Shown here in pieces: positions 37,490-46,062 of a stretch of 64,000 nt of DNA. The notes below the pieces were generated by a model that saw only the letters and a list, made by a program, of their open reading frames with translations, ran no database searches and had not been told where the DNA came from. Position 1 is the first letter of the stretch. The number at the start of each line of letters is the position of its first letter. A program made the translations under genes and the position numbers. This DNA is from Terriglobia bacterium. GTDB lineage: Bacteria; Acidobacteriota; Terriglobia; JAIQFV01. The stretch is from contig JAIQFY010000014.1 in assembly GCA_020072965.1 (NCBI GenBank), positions 22,007 to 86,006 of the forward strand. Reading direction: 5' to 3'.

Positions 37490-38497
37490 ATGCAATTTTC
37501 TCTCGACAAATCGAGCAAGCTGCCCTATTACGATCAGATCAAGAATCAACTGACCGCTGCACTCCACATGGGGAGTCTGAGTTACCACGAACAGCTTCCG
37601 ACCGTGCGTGCCCTGGCTCGCGTGGTCGGTGTCAATCCCAAGACGATTCTCAAGATTTACCATCAACTCCAGACGGAAGGCCTGGTCGAGGTTCGACTGG
37701 GCAGCGGGGTTCAGGTGGGCGCCATCGAACGGACCCGCTTCGAGCGCAGTTACTATGCGTCGGTGGTGTCAATGATGGAGCGGCATCTCGAGGAGGCGGG
37801 GCGCATGCAATTCTCCGAACATGATTACCTGGACCTGCTCCGGCAAGTCATTGATCCGAAGAAACGCCGGGAGATCACCTGCCTGGTCGTGGAATGCAAC
37901 ACCGAACAGATCCGCCTCTTCGCCGCTGAAATCTCGAAGCGTATCGGCATCACCGCGCATCCCGTCCTCATGGATCAGCTCAAGGCCCATGGACCCCGGG
38001 TCGCCTCCTTGCTTTCCAAGGCTTCTTTTTTGGTCACGACCGACTTTCACTGGGAGGACGTGGAGCGCATCGCCCTTCTGCATCACAAGATTCCCCTGAA
38101 GATCCGGTTGAGACCGGAATTCCTGACCACCCTCATTCAGGGTGCGAGGAAGGGGGGTGTTTTGATGGTGGTTTCCAACCTGGACTACTATTCCAAGTTC
38201 CGCGCGGCCCTTCGTGACCTTGGGTTTGAATCGGCGCTGAAGCATATCCATGCCGTGCTGGCCTCCGACCATCAACACTTCGATTCGATGCTGTCCCTTG
38301 TCAAACACGTGTATGTCTCCCCGCTCTGTGGCGCCGGAGTTCCGGGGCGCTTCCCCCCAACGATCCGGCGGATTGATTTTCCGGAACACCTCTCGGTGGA
38401 ATCGTTGAACTCCCTCCGCACGGCCATCTTCATCCGGCATCTGCAAAGAGTCCTCCCTCGACCCTCCCTGCGGCCTGGCACCCGCCCGGCAGCGTAA
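37490..38497 (+). CDS. GntR-family transcriptional regulator with unusual C-terminal domain
   Basis: The 335-residue protein has an N-terminal GntR winged helix (YYDQIKNQLTAALHMGSLSY, EQLPTVRALARVVGVNPKTI, GLVEVRLGSG, residues 8-80). The C-terminal region of about 250 residues is not an obvious FCD, UTRA or aminotransferase domain; it contains Rossmann-like segments (REITCLVVECNTEQI, GGVLMVVSNLDYY) that may bind a ligand. The ATG at 37490 starts the conserved domain. It is followed at 38528-38575 by TGGAACAA half-sites just upstream of the TonB receptor gene, which makes that receptor a likely target. Confidence 0.85.
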   Translation: MQFSLDKSSKLPYYDQIKNQLTAALHMGSLSYHEQLPTVRALARVVGVNPKTILKIYHQLQTEGLVEVRLGSGVQVGAIERTRFERSYYASVVSMMERHLEEAGRMQFSEHDYLDLLRQVIDPKKRREITCLVVECNTEQIRLFAAEISKRIGITAHPVLMDQLKAHGPRVASLLSKASFLVTTDFHWEDVERIALLHHKIPLKIRLRPEFLTTLIQGARKGGVLMVVSNLDYYSKFRAALRDLGFESALKHIHAVLASDHQHFDSMLSLVKHVYVSPLCGAGVPGRFPPTIRRIDFPEHLSVESLNSLRTAIFIRHLQRVLPRPSLRPGTRPAA

Positions 38498-38527
38498 GAC
38501 GAGGCAGTTACCCCCTGACCGCAGGTC

Positions 38528-38575
38528 TGGAACAATCTCGCAAAAAAATTTGAATTGTTCCATTGCATGGAACAA
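38528..38575. promoter_or_regulatory. Candidate operator: TTGTTCCA-N5-TGGAACAA plus an extra half-site
   Basis: A perfect 8-bp inverted repeat with a 5-bp spacer occupies 38555-38575. A third half-site TGGAACAA lies at 38528-38535. The site is between the GntR gene and the TonB receptor gene, 140 bp before the latter's start. Binding by the GntR protein is inference from position and symmetry. Confidence 0.55.
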
Positions 38576-38715
38576 CCGTGTTGGGCTATAAGCACAAGCA
38601 TACATCACTGTTAGGGGAACGTTGAGTCTGCTGGGCGTACGCTCGGATTGGGTTTTCAAAGACAGGAGTTACCACTGCACAGGAGTGTTTAACAACCACT
38701 AAACACGGAGGGAGC

Positions 38716-41700
38716 ATGGTGTACACACATCTCATGACAAGAAGTTTCATGCTGATCGTTTTAATTGCCCTGGCGCTTCTTCTCGTCCTCACCGCGGCCA
38801 CCCAGGCGCAGTCGGCCGGGTCCATCGCGGGATTGGTCACGGACGCGCAAGGAGCCGCCGTGGTAGGCGCCAAAGTAACGGCGCGTAACACGGCCACCGG
38901 TTTGGAGCGGACGACAGTCACCGGACCAACGGGCCAGTACCAGTTTGCCGCGCTGCCGATCGGCACGTACAAGGTCGAGGCCCAGGCCCAGGGGTTCCAA
39001 ACCAAAGTGACGGAGAGCGTGATCGTGCAGGTCGCCCAGATCACGGACCTCGATATCTCGCTGGTGGTGGGACAACTGAGCGAAACCGTGAACGTGGAGG
39101 CCTCGGCCCCGGTTATCGAGTCGACCACGATGTCGGTGGGCGCGGTCATCCCCCAGCGGACGGTTCAGGAAATTCCCCTGAACGGCCGGCATTTCGTCGA
39201 TCTGGGATTGCTGCTGCCCGGATCGGTGGTCCAACCGCAAAGCGGGTTTCTGACGGCCCCGTTGCGCGGGCAGGGGGCCTTCGCCTTCAACACCGCCGGA
39301 AACCGGGAGGACACCGTCAACTTCATGGTCAACGGCGTCAACCTGAACGACATGGTTCAGAACCAGATCACGTTCCAGCCGTCCATCAATACCGTCTCTG
39401 AATTCAGCTCCACCAACTCGACGTTCAGCGCGGAATACGGACGGAACAGCGGCGCGATCGTGAACATCGCCACGCGCTCCGGGAGCAACCAGTTCCATGG
39501 GGAAGCCTTTGAGTTCATTCGCAACAATTCTTTGGATGCGAACAACTTCTTCACCAATTCAGCCAGCCTGCCTATCCCTCCGTTCAAGCGCAACCAGTTC
39601 GGCTTTAACGTGGGGGGGCCGGTGTGGTTGGGACCGAGCCATCCCGGAAAAGACCGCACCTTCTTCTTCTTCAGTTATGAAGGATTGCGCCAGCGCCAGG
39701 GGTTGACCTTCCCCAAAGTCACCTCGGTTCCCACTGCCGCGCAACGGGCCGCAGTGACGAATCCGACGGTCCTCAAGCTCCTGCCTTTCATTCCGGCAGC
39801 CAATGTTCCAGGGACCAACAGCTTTATCGGCACGGGGACAGCTCCGGTGAATATCGACCAGTGGACGGTCGATCTCTCTCATCGAATCTCCGATAAGGAC
39901 TCCATTCACGGCTACTATGCCTTCCAACGGGACCTGCGCCAGGAACCCAGCCTGCAAGGCAATAACATTCCGGGATTCGGCGACACGCGACAATCCCACC
40001 GGCAGATTTTCACGTTGGGCGAAACGCACATTTTCAACGACCGGACGGTCAATGATTTCCGGCTGGGATTCAATCGCATCCACATCACCTTCGCGCCGAA
40101 CGCAACGTTGAATCCCGCCGATTTCGGGATCAATAACGGCGTCACGACCGACCTCGGTCTTCCTCAGATCCGGATTACGGGCTCAACCGATTTCGGCGGC
40201 CCCGCCGGATTTCCCCAGGGTCGGGCGGACACCGGCTATCTTTGGTCCGACACCCTCAGCTACCTGGTGGGAAAGCACTCCCTGAAAATCGGAACGGAAC
40301 TGCGTCGCTTCCAAAACAACAACTTGAATAACGACACCGGGCTGATGCAGTTCACTAGCCTTTCAGCGTTCCTCGCGGGTACCTCGACTTCTTATAGCTC
40401 TACCCTCGGCGCCGTAGAGAGCGGCGTTCGGACGACCGGCTTCGGCCTCTTCGTCCAGGATAACTACAAGTTTTCTCCGAGGCTCACGGTGGAGCTCGGA
40501 TTGCGCTGGGACATGAACACCACCCCGACCGAGGTCAACAATAAATTTGTGAACTTTGATCCGGTGACGGGCAAGTTGGTCCAATTGGGTGCAGGGATTG
40601 ACCAGATCTACGCCTCGAACAACAAGAACTTTGGACCTCGCGTCGGCTTTGCCTGGGATCCATTTGGAACAGGGAGGACCGTGATTCGTGGCGGTTATGG
40701 TCTGTACTACGATCAGCCGGTCACCAATTCAGTCACCGGACTTACGACCAATCCTCCCTTTGCCAATCCCGTGTCGGCAACAGGGATAGTTTCGATAAGC
40801 AATCCGCTGGCGAATTCTGCGTCAGTTCCCGCGACGAGTCCGGCCGCCATCAACCCCGATTTCCGGAATTCCTACGTTCAGTCGTGGAACCTGAACATTC
40901 AACGGGAGGTGACGAAAGGGACTTCGATGCAAGTAGGTTACTTCGGCTCGAAGGGCACCCACCTGCGCATGTTCCACAATATCAACCAGCCTCTTGTGCC
41001 GGGTAACAACCTGACGCGACCTTACGCGGGCTTCTCGAATATCGTCCAGGTCGACAGTCCCTCGAACTCGACTTACAACGCCCTGTGGGTCAGTGCCACC
41101 AAACAGATCTCGCACGGGCTGCAGTTCAGCACCTCCTATACCTGGTCCCACTCCATCGATTGGATCTCGCTCAGCTCCCCGGCGGCATCGACCATGATGT
41201 CGCAGGACAGTTACAATCTGCGGAATGAAAAGGGCTCCTCCGACTATGATGCGCGGCACCATTTCAACATCAGCTACATCTACGATCTCCCCTTGAAAGG
41301 AAATCGACTGGTGGAGGGCTGGCAGATCGCGGGAATCACCACGTTCCAGTCTGGCAACCCCCTGGACATCATTGTTTCGGGGGCAGGTCCGACAGGATTT
41401 GCCACTCGACGTGCCAACCTGGTGGGGGATCCCACGGTGGGTAATCCGACCGTTTCACAGTGGTTTAACATCGCCGCCTTTTGCACGCCGGGCGCGGTCG
41501 GCTGCGCCGGTCCACCCGTGTTTGGCGATGTAGGCCGAAATACGGTCATCGGACCCGGGTTCAGCAATTTTGATTTTTCGATCATTAAGAGAACCCGGAT
41601 TAAGGAAAGTATGAACGTGGAATTCCGGACGGAGTTCTTCGACATCTTTAACCATCCCAATTTCGGGCAGCCCGGACGAGTCGTCGGGGCCTCGAACTTT

Positions 41701-41784
41701 GGACAGGTGACCAATACGCGCTTCGGCACTGGCGATTCCGGGTCTTCGCGCCAGGTTCAGTTTGCGTTGAAGTTCTTGTTCTAA
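38716..41784 (+). CDS. Oar-like TonB-dependent receptor with carboxypeptidase-regulatory-like N-terminal domain
   Basis: The 1022-residue outer-membrane protein has a signal peptide (LIVLIALALLLVLTAATQAQ). An N-terminal carboxypeptidase-regulatory-like domain at about 35-110 (GSIAGLVTDAQGAAVVGAKV, TGQYQFAALPIGTYKVE) is followed by a plug domain with QEIPLNGRHFVDL and then a long beta-barrel ending in aromatic FALKFLF. Such receptors are strongly expanded in Acidobacteriota and are thought to import or display polysaccharide- or peptide-related substrates. GGAGG lies directly before the ATG. It follows a candidate GntR operator and is followed by a strong terminator 165 bp downstream. Confidence 0.93.
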   Translation: MVYTHLMTRSFMLIVLIALALLLVLTAATQAQSAGSIAGLVTDAQGAAVVGAKVTARNTATGLERTTVTGPTGQYQFAALPIGTYKVEAQAQGFQTKVTESVIVQVAQITDLDISLVVGQLSETVNVEASAPVIESTTMSVGAVIPQRTVQEIPLNGRHFVDLGLLLPGSVVQPQSGFLTAPLRGQGAFAFNTAGNREDTVNFMVNGVNLNDMVQNQITFQPSINTVSEFSSTNSTFSAEYGRNSGAIVNIATRSGSNQFHGEAFEFIRNNSLDANNFFTNSASLPIPPFKRNQFGFNVGGPVWLGPSHPGKDRTFFFFSYEGLRQRQGLTFPKVTSVPTAAQRAAVTNPTVLKLLPFIPAANVPGTNSFIGTGTAPVNIDQWTVDLSHRISDKDSIHGYYAFQRDLRQEPSLQGNNIPGFGDTRQSHRQIFTLGETHIFNDRTVNDFRLGFNRIHITFAPNATLNPADFGINNGVTTDLGLPQIRITGSTDFGGPAGFPQGRADTGYLWSDTLSYLVGKHSLKIGTELRRFQNNNLNNDTGLMQFTSLSAFLAGTSTSYSSTLGAVESGVRTTGFGLFVQDNYKFSPRLTVELGLRWDMNTTPTEVNNKFVNFDPVTGKLVQLGAGIDQIYASNNKNFGPRVGFAWDPFGTGRTVIRGGYGLYYDQPVTNSVTGLTTNPPFANPVSATGIVSISNPLANSASVPATSPAAINPDFRNSYVQSWNLNIQREVTKGTSMQVGYFGSKGTHLRMFHNINQPLVPGNNLTRPYAGFSNIVQVDSPSNSTYNALWVSATKQISHGLQFSTSYTWSHSIDWISLSSPAASTMMSQDSYNLRNEKGSSDYDARHHFNISYIYDLPLKGNRLVEGWQIAGITTFQSGNPLDIIVSGAGPTGFATRRANLVGDPTVGNPTVSQWFNIAAFCTPGAVGCAGPPVFGDVGRNTVIGPGFSNFDFSIIKRTRIKESMNVEFRTEFFDIFNHPNFGQPGRVVGASNFGQVTNTRFGTGDSGSSRQVQFALKFLF

Positions 41785-41947
41785 AAGGTTTTTGGCGGGG
41801 CCATCCACAGAGGGGTCCCGCCTGTTACCAGTTTGGAGCGGGGGGAACTCAGGCAGACCCGCCTCGACGATTCGGGATTGCCAGATTCCGAATCTCCGGG
41901 GAGGTGAGGGAACTTCGCTTCAATGTACGCCGATGCTACCTCCTGTG

Positions 41948-41981
41948 ACCAGGGGAGAAACCCTTCTCCCCTGGTTTTTTT
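41948..41981 (+). terminator. Strong intrinsic terminator downstream of TonB receptor
   Basis: A perfect 12-bp stem (ACCAGGGGAGAA / TTCTCCCCTGGT) with a four-base loop is followed by a run of seven T. The remaining 41785-42347 spacer holds no gene. Confidence 0.88.
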
Positions 41982-42347
41982 GCAGGGGATGGCAATCGGG
42001 AATTTGAAAGACGTTGAATAGCTGAAATTGAGTTGGCTCCAGAGCGGCTGCCGAATTAGAAATCGTGTCGTCCGATTTCTAAGCGAAGCCTTGAGGAAGC
42101 CTCTCTGTAGCAGAAATAGCGCCTTCCCCCCGCAAATTTCGGAACTAATGATGAATGTGTCAGGTATAGGTCTATTGGACTGGTCAGGCTGTGAAGGTAT
42201 CGTGCCATTGCGCCGTCCCATTGCTAACACCTGGCAAAGACCGGGTCAGGCCGCGAGGCCCATCGGGACGCCTGCAACTCTGTTACATTCAAATGCCTTC
42301 GTATATGATTATTGAACCGCCATGGGGAAGTGTTGGAGGCCCCCTCA

Positions 42348-42608
42348 GTGCACCTACAAACTGAATTAACCACCTTTAATGAAGAGCAGTTGCTGGATTT
42401 CTATCTGAGCCTTTCCATTCAGAAGCGTTCGGAGGCATTTGCCTCGACCGCTCGAGCCGCAGAAATCGCGGGCCTCTCGCAGCGCACGATTCAATTCTGG
42501 ATCGAGGTCGGAGCCATCCGCGCCCTCTGTGTGGGAAGGAGATACCAGGTCAGCTTGGATTCGCTGAAGGCCTATCTGAGGGCCAAGGCCGAACGGCAAG
42601 CAATCTGA
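42348..42608 (+). CDS. Excisionase/MerR-type helix-turn-helix DNA-binding protein
   Basis: The 86-residue protein contains a winged-helix excisionase-type motif (ARAAEIAGLSQRTIQFWIEV, then GAIRALCVGRRYQVSLDSL and a C-terminal helix KAYLRAKAERQ). I chose GTG at 42348 because GGAGG lies at 42335-42339 with correct spacing; upstream GTG or TTG codons in frame are possible. Such small proteins regulate excision or transcription in mobile regions. Its place at the left edge of the repeat-rich accessory segment may be meaningful. Confidence 0.7.
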   Translation: MHLQTELTTFNEEQLLDFYLSLSIQKRSEAFASTARAAEIAGLSQRTIQFWIEVGAIRALCVGRRYQVSLDSLKAYLRAKAERQAI

Positions 42609-43013
42609 CCGGGGGCAAAACTTTTTCACGCAATTCGCGCAATGGGCGCAACTGGCGCATTACGCGCTAGACCTTCGTCCCGCCATTAGTTATAAATCCG
42701 CCTTCACCATCGTTACAAATCGGCGACTCCACCTTTGTGGAGAAAGAAGTTTCGAACTCACAATAGTCGATATGGTTTTCAAGCACATCCCCCTGCGCCC
42801 GCCCTTGCCCCAGGGGGTGCGGATCAATACGCCGAAGCTCACACCGGGGCAGACATCAGAATTAGGTTCACACTAAGTTATGGGTAGGTTTCGCTCTGAG
42901 CACCATGTTGTTAAGAATGACGCGAGATAACGCAATAAAAGTCTGCCGAGCCGAGAGTCGCGCAAAAGTCTCTAATGTATCTTGGTGGCGCTGCCACGAA
43001 AGGAGATTCAGCC
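42609..43013. other. Intergenic region, no supported gene
   Basis: About 400 bp without a credible coding frame. A small GCGCAATT/AATTGCGC-like word cluster occurs near 42630-42665. The end of the region holds the ribosome binding site AAAGGAG for the next gene. Confidence 0.4.
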
Positions 43014-45371
43014 ATGCTTAGACCCCTTGGCCTTGCTGCTGCATCGTTAACCGTTGTACTCGGTTTGTCCGCTTCATCGATTGTCGCCCCTATCACATCT
43101 TCCCAATCTTCTCCCCAATCCTCCGAGCATTCCCAAAAGTTGCACAGGATGCCCAAGAGTCCTGTGCCTCAACAACTCTTGTGTGGATTGTGGCGCACTG
43201 ACCATACTTTCGAGGCCACGCTTCGGATCAAAAACGAACTCCTGACTGACCCGCTTAGCGTTACACCCGTCTTGTTCATGGCGGATGGTACGGAATATGA
43301 CCTGCCCCCGGTGACAATTGGTTCCGCGGACGTAGTCAGCGTGGAGATCAATGCGGCGCTACGGGCAGCCCCGGCATGGCTTCGGCCCCACATTTCTGAG
43401 TTCGGTAGCGCATTGTTGCGATTCGAATGGAACTGGAATGCTGTTTCTGGTTTGGTTCAGAACCTGGATAAAATTAGAAGCTTGACGTACCTCTATCCCT
43501 TTCAGAACTTCAGTGCTATGGAGGTGGGGCACGATATGGAGGGGGGGAGTGCTGACCACCAAGTGATCGAGGGTTTATGGTGGAAGCACGACGACGCCGT
43601 GGATGGTTACGTAGCAATTTCCAATACAACTGGCCAGAACCTCGACGTCAACTTCGCGGTGAGCGATTCTCAAGGATTACGCGGCCCGAGGCGCACAATC
43701 ACCCTCTTGGGACATGCGACGCATGTGGTCAGGTTATCGGAACTGCAAATGAACCGGACAGGAGGGCCGGAGGCCCAGTCATCGGTGGATTCGCACACGT
43801 TTCGCCGGGATGATCAGCGCGGAGGCATCACCGTTTCCTATGACGGGGCGCCAGGAGCAATCCTTCTATCCGGGGGGTTGGAGAATGCGGCCGAGGGCTT
43901 TTCTGCGCCCATCGTATTTCGCAGCGTTCGTCAGCACACAGCGAGCGACGAACCTTGGCGGTCTGCCAGCGTCGGCATCATGGTGGGGATTCCTGACCCG
44001 ATGATGGAGTTCCCGTCAGGGACGCGTTTCACCCCCTATACAATTCTTCGGAATGGCGACTCAAAGCCAATCACGGTAAGACCCGGGTTGTTTTATATGC
44101 TCGGGATGGAAACGAAGCAAGCACCGGTGCCGAGCTTTCAATTGTTACCACATCAGACTATAGCGTTGGACATCAATGCCCTGCTCGCTGCGGCAGGAGT
44201 TAAGAATTACAGCGGCATGGTCAACCTGGAGTTTTCCTACCTTGGAAACGTCGGCGCCCTGATGGTCGCGACTGGGAGCGTTGACCAGACCGGCTCCTAC
44301 GTCTTTGACGTAAGCGCGAAAGGAATCAATCGTGACCGGGGCAAGCGCGTCTCTTATTGGGATCACGACGGCAGCACGGACACAATGTTTACGCTATGGA
44401 ATCCTGACGGAACCGCCGAGGATTTGCTGGTCATCTTGTACTTCCACGGAGGGGCCTACAAGGTTCCCGCCCATTTGGACGCCTTCGGAACCGCCACCTT
44501 CAACATCTCCGAACTTGCAATGGAGCAAAAACCCGATTCCGATGGGCACTTTCTTCCACAAGACGCCCAGGTGGGAAGCGCCTTGATCATTGACGCGTCT
44601 GACCGGCGCCATCAAGTCGAGGTTGTCGTCAGCGTGGGAACGTTTAATGTCGAGACGGCAACCTGCGGCGAAAACCTATGCATAAACTGTGACGACATCA
44701 TCGGGTTATTGCTGTCACCGGATCCTTTCGGCCTTCCGTTCAATGCCGGGAAGCAGATGTCCTCCAGGGTAACATTCACGGATAACACCACGATGGACTA
44801 TACGACTCAGACGCCGTGGGAAAGCAGCAACACCTCCATCGCAACGGTTAATTCGGCTGGCTTTGCGAATGGTCTCGGTGTCGGTACCACAGCCATCAGT
44901 GCCCTTCTTGACGTTACAGTGGAGGGGAGCCAGTGCTTTGTGAGCGGAATTTGCGACAATTCAACTGTAGGTGATGAGACGCCGACCACGGTTAATATCA
45001 TGGGCACCCTCGCGCTGGATACAGCGAGTTTCACCACCCAAGTCGCAGGTGGAACGGCGACGTTCACAGCCGTTGTAACAATCGATCCAGCTCCCGCCAG
45101 CGCGTTTCCTATAACATTTACAGTCCAACAAAGTGCCCCAACAAATACGGCAAATGTGAGCCTCATCCAAGGCGCCCAAGCTGCCAGTCACACCTGTAGC
45201 ATCACTTCGACCGCAGGTAATTGTCAGGTGCAGTTTCCAGTAAGCAGCTCGCCAAGCAACACCGCGTCTGGGACAGTGAGTTGGCGGTTCACTGTGAGCC
45301 CCGACAAGGCTAATGTCACTATCACTCCAGCCCCCAATCCGCTCAGGGGAACTGTTGCGTTTCAGAATTGA
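43014..45371 (+). CDS. Secreted protein with four internal beta-rich repeats and Ig-like (BIG2) domain
   Basis: The 785-residue protein has a signal peptide (LGLAAASLTVVLGLSASS). It then shows four diverged copies of a module of about 110-130 residues, starting near 43176, 43550, 43975 and 44350. Each has an N-terminal strand pattern ending in I-x-N/L-W-N, a G-x-x-Y/H-x-P core and a V-x-I-x-x-L segment. A BIG2-type domain follows at about 44700-44920 (SSNTSIATVNSAGFANGLGV), then a further Ig-like C-terminal region. I know no name for the repeated module. It is probably a surface adhesin or matrix protein. Start ATG follows AAAGGAG. Confidence 0.8.
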   Translation: MLRPLGLAAASLTVVLGLSASSIVAPITSSQSSPQSSEHSQKLHRMPKSPVPQQLLCGLWRTDHTFEATLRIKNELLTDPLSVTPVLFMADGTEYDLPPVTIGSADVVSVEINAALRAAPAWLRPHISEFGSALLRFEWNWNAVSGLVQNLDKIRSLTYLYPFQNFSAMEVGHDMEGGSADHQVIEGLWWKHDDAVDGYVAISNTTGQNLDVNFAVSDSQGLRGPRRTITLLGHATHVVRLSELQMNRTGGPEAQSSVDSHTFRRDDQRGGITVSYDGAPGAILLSGGLENAAEGFSAPIVFRSVRQHTASDEPWRSASVGIMVGIPDPMMEFPSGTRFTPYTILRNGDSKPITVRPGLFYMLGMETKQAPVPSFQLLPHQTIALDINALLAAAGVKNYSGMVNLEFSYLGNVGALMVATGSVDQTGSYVFDVSAKGINRDRGKRVSYWDHDGSTDTMFTLWNPDGTAEDLLVILYFHGGAYKVPAHLDAFGTATFNISELAMEQKPDSDGHFLPQDAQVGSALIIDASDRRHQVEVVVSVGTFNVETATCGENLCINCDDIIGLLLSPDPFGLPFNAGKQMSSRVTFTDNTTMDYTTQTPWESSNTSIATVNSAGFANGLGVGTTAISALLDVTVEGSQCFVSGICDNSTVGDETPTTVNIMGTLALDTASFTTQVAGGTATFTAVVTIDPAPASAFPITFTVQQSAPTNTANVSLIQGAQAASHTCSITSTAGNCQVQFPVSSSPSNTASGTVSWRFTVSPDKANVTITPAPNPLRGTVAFQN

Positions 45372-45469
45372 ACATGGTTATCTATCAAGGGGCGCGTCGG
45401 ACGGTTTTCCTCATTCCTGGTCTTAGGGCAACCCCGATGCGCCTCTTACTACGAATTCTGGAGGACACC

Positions 45470-45769
45470 ATGACGATTAGAACAGATGTATTTACCCGTA
45501 TTTGTCTGGTCACGATTTTACTGCTGTTGACGCTGATTGCAGCGAGGCCCTTGGTGTGGCCGCCCGTCACCGGCGCGAACGTCGCACCCCAATACAAAAC
45601 TGAGATCGTCGACCAAGGGGTTGTTGCGACAGAGCCTGCTGCCGCGGAGATGATACAGCAGCGTTCGCGCGAGGGATGGCAGCTTGTCGCAGCCACAGTC
45701 TACTGGCGTGAATATAACACGAACAAATCCGTGATGGGGCCGCTCTACCTGCTTGTGTTTCGGAAGTAG
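45470..45769 (+). CDS. Small membrane-anchored or secreted DUF4177-like protein
   Basis: The 99-residue protein has an N-terminal hydrophobic segment (ICLVTILLLLTLIAARPLV) and a DUF4177-like domain with the characteristic E-x-I-x-x-x-S-x-E-G-W-Q-L-V pattern (MIQQRSREGWQLVAAT) and a C-terminal LYLLVFRK strand. GGAGG at 45460-45464 supports the ATG at 45470; an upstream in-frame start at 45368 overlaps the preceding gene. Function is unknown. It lies 98 bp after the repeat protein gene on the same strand. Confidence 0.7.
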   Translation: MTIRTDVFTRICLVTILLLLTLIAARPLVWPPVTGANVAPQYKTEIVDQGVVATEPAAAEMIQQRSREGWQLVAATVYWREYNTNKSVMGPLYLLVFRK

Positions 45770-46062
45770 TTGCCTGCGGATATGGCCCCCGTTCGAATTG
45801 CTCGGGTTCACAACGAAACTCTGAAATTGGAAGCATATTTACGGGGAGATTGGAGAATTTCAGGCTCGGCCCTGTTTTTTCTCATGCGTTTGTTAGCCTC
45901 AAGATCAGGCCTGGATCTAACGAAGACAAAGGAGGTCATCTCCTCACTGCGTGAGAAGGGGTGATCTTCCCGTATGATGGTGTGTGAGAGAGTTGATCTT
46001 GTTCCCCCAATTCTTCCAAGGCGTTTCCTCATTAATCTTGGTCGTTTGAAAGGAGAAAAGTC
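45770..46062. other. Intergenic region upstream of di-heme cytochrome gene
   Basis: About 290 bp. A 64-codon frame (45770-45964) with a TTG start exists but lacks a ribosome binding site and any resemblance; I do not call it. The end carries AAGGAG just before the next start. Confidence 0.4.

Noticed and set aside
45770..45964. 64-codon frame after the DUF4177-like gene
   Set aside because: A TTG start without a ribosome binding site, and no similarity; kept as non-coding.
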